Source: Marinobacter salexigens (GTDB lineage: Bacteria > Pseudomonadota > Gammaproteobacteria > Pseudomonadales > Oleiphilaceae). Taken from it: a stretch of DNA of 64,000 nucleotides. A program made the translations under genes and the position numbers. Shown here one piece after another: positions 8,255 to 18,050 of this stretch. The stretch lies in the NCBI RefSeq assembly GCF_018860765.1, contig NZ_JAHKPV010000021.1, forward strand, positions 1 to 64,000, in the 5' to 3' direction. Positions within the stretch are counted from its first letter, which is position 1; each line of letters starts with the position of its first letter. Under the pieces are notes generated by a model that had not been told where the DNA came from, did no database searches, and saw only the letters and a program-made list of their open reading frames with translations.

Positions 8255-9448
8255 TTAGCCCGGCGTGTTTAGCTTGGCGTTTGCATCCAGTGCGGTTTGA
8301 ACCGGGTTGGCATACATATCCAACAGATAGGGGCGGATCGCCGGATCACAAGCGGTCAATCGCTTATCCATTTCCGCTCTAGCTGCCTGCACCTCTTCTT
8401 CAGTCCAATTCCCTGCAGTAACCACTGAGCTGCGAGCGGCATCAAAGCTCACGGCATTTTCAGAATGCGAGCTTCGTACCTCATAGGCTACAAGGTTTGA
8501 TGCATGCAAGTGATAATTAGCATGTATTTCACTATCAACCAGCCCGGCAAGCTCTTTAGCGTTTTCAGGAGAGTCGATAATCGGAGCGCCAAAGTGGACG
8601 TGAACATGGCCTTTGAACTCGGTTAGGCCTTTCATTATTTGCTCGGTGTCTTCACCTTCTGCTTTTTTATAACTGCCGCAACGGGCCTTGGTTTCTAATT
8701 CACGGGCTTTGTCAGCATCGCAAGGGTCATATTCGTAGGAGATAGAAACCGGAACGATACGGAGTTTGTTCATGGCTTCGGCGAAGCTCAACCCGCTTTT
8801 TTTGCAGCTCATGTAGAACATTTTTATGATTGCCGGGTCGGTATAGTCCAGACCGTCTTTAGCGCGACCCTCTCGCTGGGCAATCCAGATATTTTTGTTG
8901 TTGGCGATGCTGTGATTAATAAAGCCGGAAAGCGTTAGATATGCGTCGCGCATTTCCCGCGGGCTGGTCATATCACGGCGAACGATAAAACTCTTATTAA
9001 GCCGCATCATTTCAGCGAACACGCGGTTGGCGAGCAAGTTGTCGCCAATAGCTATGCGAGTAGTGTGCAGATTGTTGTGAAACAAAAGGTAATTCACCAC
9101 CATGGGATCAAACACAATGTCCCTGTGGTTTGAGATAAACAGATAGGCACCCTGTTTGCCTAAATTCTCAATACCACTCGTTGTCACACGGGTGGTGGTG
9201 TTTTCGATGAGCTCACCGATATACCCCGAGAGGCCCGCCTGCAAGTCATCCACTCGGGTGAAGTGACCGAAACGGTTACTCAGCCAGCGGCGGGTTAGAA
9301 AGCGCAAGGGGCCGGGAGCCCACCGAGCCATCAGAGGCGACTTGAAGCGGCCGACCATGTCCAGAAATTCCTGATCATTGACCAATCGTTTGATTGCCGG
9401 CCCGGTTTCTTCGTCCGAATAGGGACGGATGGCGTCAAATTCCTGCAT
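8255..9448 (-). CDS. Acyltransferase of the glycerophosphate acyltransferase (PlsC/PlsB-like) superfamily
   Basis: 397 aa, longer than PlsC. An acyltransferase core spans roughly residues 90-260: SNHRDIVFDP is the motif I equivalent, followed by a GDNLLA stretch, IVRRDM and IAQREGRAKDG (glycine/arginine substrate motif), then VPVSISYEYDP. The spacing after the His is HX5D (or HXD) rather than the textbook HX4D, a variant I associate with a distinct proteobacterial branch. No clear transmembrane helix. Likely membrane-peripheral lipid acyltransferase; the exact acceptor is unknown. First gene of a unit with the carboxylesterase. Confidence 0.8.
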   Translation of the reverse strand: MQEFDAIRPYSDEETGPAIKRLVNDQEFLDMVGRFKSPLMARWAPGPLRFLTRRWLSNRFGHFTRVDDLQAGLSGYIGELIENTTTRVTTSGIENLGKQGAYLFISNHRDIVFDPMVVNYLLFHNNLHTTRIAIGDNLLANRVFAEMMRLNKSFIVRRDMTSPREMRDAYLTLSGFINHSIANNKNIWIAQREGRAKDGLDYTDPAIIKMFYMSCKKSGLSFAEAMNKLRIVPVSISYEYDPCDADKARELETKARCGSYKKAEGEDTEQIMKGLTEFKGHVHVHFGAPIIDSPENAKELAGLVDSEIHANYHLHASNLVAYEVRSSHSENAVSFDAARSSVVTAGNWTEEEVQAARAEMDKRLTACDPAIRPYLLDMYANPVQTALDANAKLNTPG

Positions 9449-9637
9449 GTATGCCCTGTTCTTATGTTAGTAACGGATATAGTGAGCCGCGAGTCCTTAA
9501 ATTAAAACCGCGACATTGTATCGACTTTCCCTTGGTTTTGCCTCCCAAAACACGGCTTCCTCGGCCATTCCTCATTCTGAATCTGGTATGATCCACTCCC
9601 TGATTTCACCCCAGCTTCGCGATTGACCGGTTATTCT

Positions 9638-11500
9638 ATGTATCCCGACCAGGACTTTGAACAGCTTTCTGCAGAGAGGCCTACCACCTCAGGCAAGAGC
9701 CCCGAACGGGTTTTACACGAGGTGTTTGGATACGAATCCTTCCGGCCATTGCAGGGGGAGATCATTCATGAGGTGGTTTCCGGCGGCGATGCTCTGGTAC
9801 TTATGCCCACGGGCGGTGGCAAGTCCCTCTGTTATCAGGTTCCGGCTCTTGTTCGCCCGGGCACCGCAATTGTAATTTCACCGTTGATTGCCCTCATGCA
9901 GGATCAGGTTGCTGCTCTACGTGAGCTAGGTGTGCGTGCGGCGTTCCTGAACTCCACCATGGATTTTGAGCAAGCACGCGCCACGGAGTACGCACTAAGC
10001 ACCGGCGAACTGGATTTGCTCTATTGTGCCCCCGAGCGATTGATACAGCCCAGCACGCTCGAACTGCTGCACGATGCCTCTATCTCGTTGTTTGCCATTG
10101 ATGAAGCCCACTGCGTTTCCCAGTGGGGACACGACTTCCGCTCTGATTACCTGCAGCTGACATTACTGGCTAATGAATTTCCGTCGATTCCCCGGATTGC
10201 TCTCACTGCTACTGCTGATGAGCGTACACGTAAAGAGATCGCTGAACGCCTGTCTCTCACTAACGCGCGACACTTTATTAGCGGCTTTGACCGACCGAAC
10301 ATCCAGTATCGGATTGCACCTAAAACGAATGCAAACAAACAGTTGCTTGACTTTATTAAAGCAGAACATGAATCACATTGCGGCATTGTCTATTGCCTAT
10401 CCCGAAACAAGGTTGACGCTACGGCAAATATGCTCGCGCAGAAAGGCTATACCGCTCTGCCCTACCATGCCGGGCTTCCTGCAAATGACCGGGCTCGCAA
10501 TCAAGAACGGTTTCTTCGGGAAGACGGCGTAATTATTGTTGCCACCATTGCCTTCGGCATGGGCATTGATAAGCCGGATGTGCGCTTTGTGGCACATCTG
10601 GATCTGCCTAAAAGTTTGGAAGCTTATTATCAGGAAACCGGCCGTGCAGGCCGCGATGGCAAACCTTCAACTGCGTGGATGGTTTACGGTCTTCAAGATG
10701 TCATCAAACTGCGGCAGATGCTGGAAGCCTCACAGGGTAACGACCACTTCAAACGTATCGAGCGGCAGAAGCTGGATGCCATGCTGGGCCTGTGTGAAGT
10801 AACCAAATGCCGCCGGCAAGTTTTGCTGAACTACTTCGGAGACGAACTAGAGGCGCCATGTGGTAACTGCGACACCTGCCTGAACCCACCTAAAACTTGG
10901 GATGGTACAGTTGCCGTGCAAAAAGCCCTGTCTTGCGTTTTCCGCACTGGCCAGCGTTTTGGTGTTACGCACCTGATTGATGTGTTGCGCGGTTCAGAAA
11001 ATGAACGTGTTCAACAGCTGGGGCATAACCAAGTATCAACCTATGGCATAGGAACCGAGCTTTCCGTTAACGAATGGAAGTCGGTGTTCCGTCAATTGGT
11101 GGCTAACGGCTATCTGCGTGCCGACCCCGAAGGTTATGGAGCTTTGCAGCTTACCGAACAATGCCGACCATTACTAAAAGGCGAGCATAAGGTTGAACTG
11201 CGCAAAGACCCTGTAATTAAAACGTCGTCAAGTCGCACTTCAAGCAGTAGATCTGGCAACGCAGTGAAAGATCAGGTTACGGACCATGTAGGCTGGGAAG
11301 CGTTGCGCGCTTGTCGTAAGCAGCTTGCTGAAAAACAAGGTGTGCCGCCCTACGTGATTTTCCACGACACTACCTTGTTTGACATGCTGGAGCGTAAACC
11401 CCAAACCCTCGATGAGCTTGCTGGCGTAAGCGGTGTGGGTGCTGCCAAGCTTGAAAAATACGGTGAGATTTTCCTCGCCGCCATTGCTGAGCTTGACTAG
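9638..11500 (+). CDS. recQ: ATP-dependent DNA helicase RecQ
   Basis: About 620 aa with complete RecQ architecture: Walker [13 protein letters not shown] box [15 protein letters not shown], helicase C domain with [10 protein letters not shown], the zinc-binding cysteines [13 protein letters not shown] through CGNCDTC, a winged-helix RQC domain, and a C-terminal HRDC domain after a Ser-rich linker. It unwinds DNA in recombination and replication-fork repair. I take ATG 9638 as start; an in-frame TTG at 9623 is an alternative and neither has a strong ribosome site. Monocistronic. Confidence 0.95.
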   Translation: MYPDQDFEQLSAERPTTSGKSPERVLHEVFGYESFRPLQGEIIHEVVSGGDALVLMPTGGGKSLCYQVPALVRPGTAIVISPLIALMQDQVAALRELGVRAAFLNSTMDFEQARATEYALSTGELDLLYCAPERLIQPSTLELLHDASISLFAIDEAHCVSQWGHDFRSDYLQLTLLANEFPSIPRIALTATADERTRKEIAERLSLTNARHFISGFDRPNIQYRIAPKTNANKQLLDFIKAEHESHCGIVYCLSRNKVDATANMLAQKGYTALPYHAGLPANDRARNQERFLREDGVIIVATIAFGMGIDKPDVRFVAHLDLPKSLEAYYQETGRAGRDGKPSTAWMVYGLQDVIKLRQMLEASQGNDHFKRIERQKLDAMLGLCEVTKCRRQVLLNYFGDELEAPCGNCDTCLNPPKTWDGTVAVQKALSCVFRTGQRFGVTHLIDVLRGSENERVQQLGHNQVSTYGIGTELSVNEWKSVFRQLVANGYLRADPEGYGALQLTEQCRPLLKGEHKVELRKDPVIKTSSSRTSSSRSGNAVKDQVTDHVGWEALRACRKQLAEKQGVPPYVIFHDTTLFDMLERKPQTLDELAGVSGVGAAKLEKYGEIFLAAIAELD

Positions 11501-11527
11501 GCATTGAGCAATGTCCGAAGCCTCTCT

Positions 11528-12082
11528 TTAAGCCTCGGGCTTGAATCCTTTTTTACGCACACGGTATTGCGCGATGGATGTAGCAACGTGATTGCCATCC
11601 ATATCCCGCAACACTCCCTCCAGAGAGAACTTTGCCCGACCGGTTGCGTCTGCATCGGAAAGGATTTCCGCTACCTCCTCTGGCGATAGCTCAAATTCAA
11701 CGGTGACATCTGAATTGGCTGGCTGCAAAAACTGAAGTGTCATTTCCTTCAAAATCGGTGTGTAAGCGGGGCCTAAATCAAAAAGGGTTAAGACGCCCCC
11801 GGGTATTTCCGCCACTAAAAAGTAGGCGCCAGCATACAAGCTGCCAAAGTGATTTTTATTCCCCTTAAGCTGAATTCGCGCTCGCACATAGCCCGGGCGA
11901 ACTTCTTCTACGCTAAAACGGTTTCTAGGCGCGAAAGGTATCGAAAGCCCAATAAGACGGTTAACAGCCGCATAGCCTCCAGTTTTCTTCAACCACTCTA
12001 CCGGTTGCGCGAGAGTTGCCTTAGGGTCCGTGGTGGAAATCCACTGTCCAGTTGCCCCGATAATGCTGTCAATAAAGGCCAT
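11528..12082 (-). CDS. Hotdog-fold DUF4442/YiiD-like thioesterase domain protein
   Basis: 184 aa. The central segment, with KNHFGSLYAGAYFLVAEIPGGV, matches the hotdog helix of DUF4442/YiiD C-terminal proteins, followed by beta strands typical of acyl-thioesterase folds. No catalytic assignment can be made from sequence alone, so acyl-CoA or acyl-ACP thioester hydrolysis is an inference from the fold. Single gene, convergent with recQ (27 bp apart). Confidence 0.75.
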   Translation of the reverse strand: MAFIDSIIGATGQWISTTDPKATLAQPVEWLKKTGGYAAVNRLIGLSIPFAPRNRFSVEEVRPGYVRARIQLKGNKNHFGSLYAGAYFLVAEIPGGVLTLFDLGPAYTPILKEMTLQFLQPANSDVTVEFELSPEEVAEILSDADATGRAKFSLEGVLRDMDGNHVATSIAQYRVRKKGFKPEA

Positions 12083-12300
12083 TAGTCCGCTCCTGAAAAT
12101 TGATTGAGGCGGATGATTATAAAGTCCGGAGTAGATCGCAACACTCTTTTACAATATTTTTGACAGATTCACGGTTCCCCCGCCACTTTCTGATCTACAG
12201 TGTCTATGTTGAATATCGTCATAACAATGATGTGACTAATGAATGGCTGTGAGAACGGATTCGGCAAACCGTCAATCGGAAAGCCGTCAAAAGGACTCAG

Positions 12301-13311
12301 ATGGTGCCATACGTAAACAGTTTAATCCGTGACCGAGCGAGTCCCAAAAGGATGGCTGCCGTAGGTCTCTCTCTAACACTTCTGGGCGCTCTTTCATGGA
12401 GCAGCTTCGCTCACACCAACTCGTTCAAGAGTGCTGGTGATGCCGTAGTAGCGCCGGAAAAATCCCTAGCCTTTGCGAATTCGGTACACCCTCCTGCACA
12501 GGATTACGTGTTGTGGTATCGGAATTATGACAGCCCAGCAATCTACGCTCTCGTAGCAATGGCATTGGAGAAAACGCCAGAGTATGGAGACTTCCGCATA
12601 CTTCGTAGCGATGAACTGAGCCAAGGCCGCGCCTTACGCGAGCTGGGGAGGGGTAATCACCGCTTGGTGGACATTGCCAACGTGGCAACAACTGCGGAAC
12701 GGGAGCACTATTTAACACCGATTCCCATCCCAGTAGATGGAGGGCTGCTTGGGTTTCGCGTCTGCGTCGTCATGCCTGAAAGCCTTCCGCTCTTCAATAA
12801 AATATCCTCCCTTGCAGACCTACGAGAAAGAGGCGTGAGAATCGGGCAAGGTGATCATTGGCCCGACACCTCGATTCTCAAAGAGAACGATATTCCGGTG
12901 ATTACCCACTCCCGCTACGAAATATTGTTTGGAATGCTGAGAAAGCACCGGTTCGACTGCTTTGCCAGAGGTGTGAGCGAGGTTGCCAATGATCTGAAAC
13001 TTGAAAACGATCCGAAACTGACTATAGAACCCGGCCTTGTGTTGGCCTACCCAATGCCCTCTTATCTGTTTGTTGCGCCAGATGATCAGGTTACCGCCCA
13101 TCGTCTACAGCTGGGCTTAGAGCGTGCCATCCGTGATGGGAGCTTCGGTGTGTTCCTTGAACAGTATTATGGAGCCGCAGTCGCTAATCTGAATTTGGAT
13201 AGGCGCAAAATCATTGTTTTGGAAAATCCCTTGCTGAGCGAGGAATCAGATAACATTGGGCGCCAAACACTGAATAACCTGCGCCGGCGCATCCAATTAC
13301 TGAGCCGCTAA
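12301..13311 (+). CDS. Periplasmic substrate-binding (SBP_bac_3-like) protein
   Basis: 336 aa with a long N-terminal region and signal peptide ending near SSFA (about residue 37). The rest resembles class-3 solute-binding proteins: DGGLLGFRVCVVMPE, a LADLRERGVRIGQG hinge segment, and CFARGVSEVANDL. No ABC permease or ATPase adjoins it. Instead it ends 7 bp from a convergent Cache chemoreceptor gene, so it may supply a ligand-binding component for sensing rather than uptake; that link is inference from position only. AAGGA precedes ATG 12301 at good spacing. Confidence 0.7.
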   Translation: MVPYVNSLIRDRASPKRMAAVGLSLTLLGALSWSSFAHTNSFKSAGDAVVAPEKSLAFANSVHPPAQDYVLWYRNYDSPAIYALVAMALEKTPEYGDFRILRSDELSQGRALRELGRGNHRLVDIANVATTAEREHYLTPIPIPVDGGLLGFRVCVVMPESLPLFNKISSLADLRERGVRIGQGDHWPDTSILKENDIPVITHSRYEILFGMLRKHRFDCFARGVSEVANDLKLENDPKLTIEPGLVLAYPMPSYLFVAPDDQVTAHRLQLGLERAIRDGSFGVFLEQYYGAAVANLNLDRRKIIVLENPLLSEESDNIGRQTLNNLRRRIQLLSR

Positions 13312-13318
13312 CCCCGTT

Positions 13319-15205
13319 TTACACTCGGAAGCGAGATACGTTTCCATTCAGCGTCTGACCTATCTGTTCGATATGTCCACTATAAACGTCGTTCTCGCTA
13401 GCGGCCGCTGCAGCTTCTTGCCCCTGATCCGCAATGCGGGTAATCGATGAGTTCAGTTCTTCAGTAACTGATGTTTGCTCTTCGGAAGCGGTCGCAATTT
13501 GAGAGGTCATCTGGCTAATGGCGGTAATGGCTTCGGCAATTCGATTCAGGGAGTCCATCGCATCTTGTGCTTTTTCCATACTGACGTTAGACACTGCCGT
13601 TGAGGCTTTCATAACGTCTACCGCGTCACTGGCGCCTTTCTGCAAACGTTCAATCATGTTGTTGATTTCTTCTGTGCTGGACTGGGTGCGCTGGGCGAGA
13701 TTTCGAACTTCATCTGCAACCACTGCAAAGCCACGACCGGCATCCCCTGCTCGCGCAGCTTCGATAGCCGCGTTCAAGGCCAGCAGGTTGGTCTGCTCGG
13801 CAATACCCTGAATAACCTCAAGTACAGATGTGATGGAAGCTACATCTTTACCTAGTGCGTCTATTACTTCAGTTGCCGCGCTGACCTCATGAGATAGCTT
13901 TTGCACCGCATCCCGAGAAGCTGAGACGGTTTCCAGCGAAGCTCGGCTGTCGCCATCAGCGGTATTTGCTGCGTCAGCTGTTTGTTGGGCATTCTGTGCA
14001 ATTTCACCTGCAGCAGCGGACATTTCGTTAATTGCAGCAGCAACCATATCCACTTCAGTTTGCTGGCTCTCAACGCTGCTGCGACTGGTTTTCGCGGTAT
14101 CCCTAAGTGCGACTACGTTAGTGGCTAGCTCATTACTACCCTGCTGTACTTCGCGAACCACCTCGTGGATTTTCTCTACAAACTGGTTAAAGCTCGAGGC
14201 CAGTTGCCCAAATTCGTCACGGGCACTGTCGTCCAAACGCTGCGTTAGATCTGCATCGTTCGAGCCAATATCCGCCATCGCCGCATTCAACCGACGAACT
14301 GGGGCCATCAGCGTGCGGATACCAATGTGTAGAACAACCAGCGATACCAAAAGGCCGATAACGGCGATAATCGCTCCCGCCATCATAGCGCTGCGAACCG
14401 GAGCGTGTATTTTATCTTCATTAACGAAGGTACCCAAATACCAGTCAACACCACGGGCATTACTAATGGAATGAAAGCTTGCACTCCATGGGGTGTCGTC
14501 CTGCTCATAGCTTTGTGCGGCGCCTTTCAGGTTTGGAGACTCACCTAGTAGGGAGCTGATATTCTTTCCGATCAGGTCTTCGTTCGGATGGTACAATACT
14601 GTGCCTTCATGACTGATAAGCGCGGCATAACCCGTGCCAGCCAGATTAATCACCGACAGCATGTCGTCAATGGCTTTCAACGTAATATCTGCACCGGCAA
14701 CGCCTTGATAGGATCCCTGTTTTACAGGGGCGAGTGTTGAAATTATGAACTCGCCTGAGGCTGCATCTAAATACGGGTCAGTAAGGGAAGAGCGGCCAAG
14801 ATCCATAGCCTTCTTGTACCAGGGACGGGTACGCGGATCATAATCGGCTGGCAACGTATCGCTATCAGCCTGAGTTTTCATCAACATATATCCATCAGTT
14901 CTACCCACGTAAACATCCTTAAAGCCGCCGCCGGTAGAAATCGCCTGCAGTAATGTACGTGCCTGCTCATCGTTCGCACTCGTTTCAAGAGCTTTAGCCG
15001 TTGCTTCCGTCATTACGAGTCGAGTATTGAGCCACTCGGCAATGCTTGACGTGTTCTGATCTACGGTGTTTTCAATTAACGCATCCACATAGGTTTGGGA
15101 CGTATTCTGCAAGCGGAGATTGCCCGAAATCGTAAAGGCAGCCATCACCAAAATGAGCAGAATGCTGAAAGTGACCAATAGTTTTTGACCGAATGTAAGA
15201 TTCAC
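13319..15205 (-). CDS. Methyl-accepting chemotaxis protein with double-Cache sensor
   Basis: 628 aa. Order of parts: TM1 (residues about 8-29), periplasmic dCache domain (about 35-275, with [30 protein letters not shown] and [10 protein letters not shown]), TM2 (about 276-297), HAMP, and a methyl-accepting signalling domain with hairpin tip [25 protein letters not shown] split across 460-490. No C-terminal CheR-binding pentapeptide. dCache receptors commonly bind amino acids or organic acids. The translation start ATG 15205 has AGGA about nine bases upstream. Reads convergently onto the binding-protein gene. Confidence 0.93.
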   Translation of the reverse strand: MNLTFGQKLLVTFSILLILVMAAFTISGNLRLQNTSQTYVDALIENTVDQNTSSIAEWLNTRLVMTEATAKALETSANDEQARTLLQAISTGGGFKDVYVGRTDGYMLMKTQADSDTLPADYDPRTRPWYKKAMDLGRSSLTDPYLDAASGEFIISTLAPVKQGSYQGVAGADITLKAIDDMLSVINLAGTGYAALISHEGTVLYHPNEDLIGKNISSLLGESPNLKGAAQSYEQDDTPWSASFHSISNARGVDWYLGTFVNEDKIHAPVRSAMMAGAIIAVIGLLVSLVVLHIGIRTLMAPVRRLNAAMADIGSNDADLTQRLDDSARDEFGQLASSFNQFVEKIHEVVREVQQGSNELATNVVALRDTAKTSRSSVESQQTEVDMVAAAINEMSAAAGEIAQNAQQTADAANTADGDSRASLETVSASRDAVQKLSHEVSAATEVIDALGKDVASITSVLEVIQGIAEQTNLLALNAAIEAARAGDAGRGFAVVADEVRNLAQRTQSSTEEINNMIERLQKGASDAVDVMKASTAVSNVSMEKAQDAMDSLNRIAEAITAISQMTSQIATASEEQTSVTEELNSSITRIADQGQEAAAAASENDVYSGHIEQIGQTLNGNVSRFRV

Positions 15206-15319
15206 GGCGCACTCCTAGGATTGTTTCATTGGTTTACGGCTGATGGTGCGAACTCTTTAGTACCTTCTGATAAGCTTGTGTCACAAATCCACTCCACCGC
15301 CATACAGGAGTTCCACTGA

Positions 15320-16840
15320 ATGGCCCATGAAGAACTGCACTTAAACCTTCGAAACCTGACACTTGATGATTATAAACAACTTCAGGTTCTCATGGATCGC
15401 GTTTACGACGATATTGGCGGATCTTGGCCAAAAGACACCATAAAAGCGCTGGTTGAACAGTTCCCGGATGGACAGATCTGCATTGAGGATAACGGTCAGT
15501 TGGTTGCCGTCGCGCTGACGGTATCCGTTAAATACGAGCGTTTTAGTAATCCTCACACCTACGATGACCTGATTTTGCGCAACGAGCAGATTTGGCACAA
15601 TCCAAAAGGTGATTCCCTTTATGGGCTGGATGTTTTCATTCATCCGGATTACCGCGGATATCGACTAGGTCGCCGCCTGTATGAAGCACGCAAGGAACTT
15701 TGCCGCTCGATCAACCTGCGGGCCATTCTTGCTGGCGGGCGGATTCCCGGTTACTTCAAGTATTCAGACCAATACTCACCTGCAGAATACATTGACCGGG
15801 TTGATCGCAAAGACATCTACGATCCAATCCTGAGCTTTCAGCTGTCAAATGATTTTCAAGTTACCCGTTTGATGCACAAATACCTGCCGGAAGACGAAAA
15901 ATCTCTGGGGTATGCAACGTTATTGGAGTGGCGGAATATTCTATACACCCCGCCCTCCTCGGTGCTGAACGAAAAGAAAACTCAGGTTCGCATGGGTGCC
16001 GTGCAATGGCAGATGCGTGAATTTGCCTCGGTCGAAGAAGTTCTGGAACAGGTAGAGTATTTTGTAGATGCACTTTCTGATTACAAAAGTGACTTTGCCC
16101 TTTTCCCAGAATTTTTCAACGCGCCGTTAATGGGGCTGACCGATCAGGTGGATCAGACCCGTGCTATCCGCTTCCTCGCCGGTTTTACTCAACAGTTCCG
16201 AGACCGAATGTCGGATATGGCTGTGAGTTACAATATCAACATTATCACCGGCTCCATGCCTCTTCTCGAGAATGACAGAGTCTATAATGTATCTTACCTT
16301 TGTCATCGCGATGGCCGGGTGGACGAGCAGCGTAAAATTCATATCACGCCCCACGAGCGCCGTGACTGGGTCATTGAAGGCGGTGACCAGTTTGAGGTTT
16401 TCGATACAGATTCTGGGCGTGTCGCGATTCTGATTTGCTATGACATCGAATTTCCGGAACTAGGCCGAATTGCAGCCGCCAAAGAAGTCGACATTATCTG
16501 TGTGCCCTTCTGGACGGACACAAAAAACGGCTATCTGCGTGTTCGTCATTGCGCTCAGGCCAGAGCAATAGAGAATGAATGCTATGTCGTGATCACTGGC
16601 AGCGTCGGGAACCTACCAAAAGTGGAAAATCTAGACGTACAATATGCCCAGTCGTCCGTGTTCTCACCGTCTGACTTTGCCTTTCCTCATGACGCCGTGA
16701 TGGCAGAGACAACGCCAAATACCGAGATGATCATGTTCTCAGATATGGACTTGGAAAAGCTGACACTGGTTCGTAACGAAGGGTCGGTAACTAACCTTAA
16801 AGACCGCAGAATTGACATGTACGAAATTATCACTCGTTAA
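15320..16840 (+). CDS. GNAT acetyltransferase-nitrilase fusion protein
   Basis: 506 aa with two enzymes in one chain. Residues about 5-200 are a GNAT N-acetyltransferase domain (VFIHPDYRGYRLGRRLYEARK is the acetyl-CoA loop). Residues about 225-500 are a carbon-nitrogen hydrolase with the Glu264 (FPEFF), Lys339 (QRKIHITPHE) and Cys373 (LICYDIEFPE) triad all intact. Family members are annotated only as amidohydrolases with an acetyltransferase domain; substrate unknown. AGGAG nine bases before ATG 15320. No clear operon partner. Confidence 0.92.
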   Translation: MAHEELHLNLRNLTLDDYKQLQVLMDRVYDDIGGSWPKDTIKALVEQFPDGQICIEDNGQLVAVALTVSVKYERFSNPHTYDDLILRNEQIWHNPKGDSLYGLDVFIHPDYRGYRLGRRLYEARKELCRSINLRAILAGGRIPGYFKYSDQYSPAEYIDRVDRKDIYDPILSFQLSNDFQVTRLMHKYLPEDEKSLGYATLLEWRNILYTPPSSVLNEKKTQVRMGAVQWQMREFASVEEVLEQVEYFVDALSDYKSDFALFPEFFNAPLMGLTDQVDQTRAIRFLAGFTQQFRDRMSDMAVSYNINIITGSMPLLENDRVYNVSYLCHRDGRVDEQRKIHITPHERRDWVIEGGDQFEVFDTDSGRVAILICYDIEFPELGRIAAAKEVDIICVPFWTDTKNGYLRVRHCAQARAIENECYVVITGSVGNLPKVENLDVQYAQSSVFSPSDFAFPHDAVMAETTPNTEMIMFSDMDLEKLTLVRNEGSVTNLKDRRIDMYEIITR

Positions 16841-16956
16841 GTGTTGAAGAACCGCCTCAAAGGTTTATCGTATGACACTGACGGCATTGCAAAACCTTTG
16901 TCCAGTGTCTATTGTTTAATCGATATCAAGCCAGCCGCAGCAGAGACTCAGAATTC

Positions 16957-17355
16957 ATGAATGAAGCGTTGCCCGATCTTGTTGCCCGTTTCACAGTTCG
17001 GCACAGCCTGTTCCGCAAGGAACGAGTTGAAGCCGCGCTGTTTGAACTGGATTCTTACGGTTGTGTTATCAAGACGGACAAGATGTTCAAGCCCGGCGAC
17101 ACCGTTTTGCTGGACCTCATTATGGACATGCCCTTTGATAAAATCCGTGCAGAGAACGTGCCAGGACTGGTAACCGAACGCAGAAAGCACTGCAGCAACT
17201 TCTTTTACTCCATTGACTTTGCAGATTTAAAAGCTGGCACCGATACCACTCTTGAAGAAAAACTGCGCCGAATCAGAGAGGTGCTTTCCAAAAAGCAGTC
17301 GTTGAAATCACGACGTTCCTCAGGTTCCATGCCTAACATGCGGCATATGGCCTGA
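16957..17355 (+). CDS. PilZ-like domain protein
   Basis: 132 aa from ATG 16957. A beta-rich segment (AALFELDSYGCVIKTDKMFKPGDTV, seen in parts) followed by SNFFYSIDFADL fits a PilZ-type barrel, though the N-terminal RxxxR c-di-GMP motif is not clear (VRHSLFRKER is the nearest arginine-rich stretch). An upstream in-frame TTG at 16912 gives 15 extra codons but no better ribosome site. The assignment is tentative; c-di-GMP binding is not shown. A separate 39-bp gap leads to the next gene on the same strand. Confidence 0.5.
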   Translation: MNEALPDLVARFTVRHSLFRKERVEAALFELDSYGCVIKTDKMFKPGDTVLLDLIMDMPFDKIRAENVPGLVTERRKHCSNFFYSIDFADLKAGTDTTLEEKLRRIREVLSKKQSLKSRRSSGSMPNMRHMA

Positions 17356-17393
17356 TTATTATCCGTTCTACCTGTCCGCAAGGAGACATACCC

Positions 17394-18050
17394 ATGGCGA
17401 AAAATGCCAAATCGAGCGTTGATAAAATCGTAAAGAAGGTCAACAAGGAATTTGAGAAAACATCCGCTCAGATTGAAGCTTTGATCAGCGATGCAATGAA
17501 GCACTTCGATAGTCTGCAACATCAAGTTCAGGACCCAGTGCGTAAGCTTTTAAAAGAAGTCGATGAGCTTCGAGAGCGCGAGTTAAGGCGTTTTAACGAC
17601 GAATTTGAGCGTCGTTTGGATGAGTTCCACGAACTGCAATCCAACATACTTGAGCGGCTAGGCGTTGCCTCTAAAGAGGACATCAAGAAAGCTGAGAAAG
17701 AGAGTAAAAAAGAGCTCAAGAAGAAGCCTGCTGCTAGCAAGAAACCTACAACCAAACCAGTAGCAAGCAAAAAGCCTGCAACTAAAAAGACAGCTCCGAA
17801 AAAAGCCGCTGCTGCAAAGCCGGCCGCAAAGAAACCGGCGACTCCAAAAGAAAAGAAACCGATCGATAGAAGTGACCTTACTTTGGTAAAAGGTATTGGG
17901 CCAGCAACGGCGAAGAAGATGAAAGACGCTGGAATTACATCCATCGATCAAATTGCCAACCCATCCGAAGCGGATCAAGAAAAACTGAGTGCATTCTCTA
18001 GCATCAAAGGCTTTGATCAACTCACAGTTGAAGCCAAGAAAATCAACTGA
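17394..18050 (+). CDS. Coiled-coil, Lys/Ala/Pro-rich protein with C-terminal helix-hairpin-helix
   Basis: 218 aa in three parts: a charged coiled coil (1-100) resembling phasin or PhaF-type N-termini; a low-complexity KKPAASKKP-type basic tail like AlgP/histone H1 (about 100-160); and a C-terminal helix-hairpin-helix (LTLVKGIGPATAKKMKDAG, about 165-185). It could bind DNA or coat polyhydroxyalkanoate granules; sequence does not decide. AAGGAG precedes ATG 17394. Its TGA overlaps the ATG of the SelD fusion gene by one base, so the two are translationally linked. Confidence 0.7.
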   Translation: MAKNAKSSVDKIVKKVNKEFEKTSAQIEALISDAMKHFDSLQHQVQDPVRKLLKEVDELRERELRRFNDEFERRLDEFHELQSNILERLGVASKEDIKKAEKESKKELKKKPAASKKPTTKPVASKKPATKKTAPKKAAAAKPAAKKPATPKEKKPIDRSDLTLVKGIGPATAKKMKDAGITSIDQIANPSEADQEKLSAFSSIKGFDQLTVEAKKIN

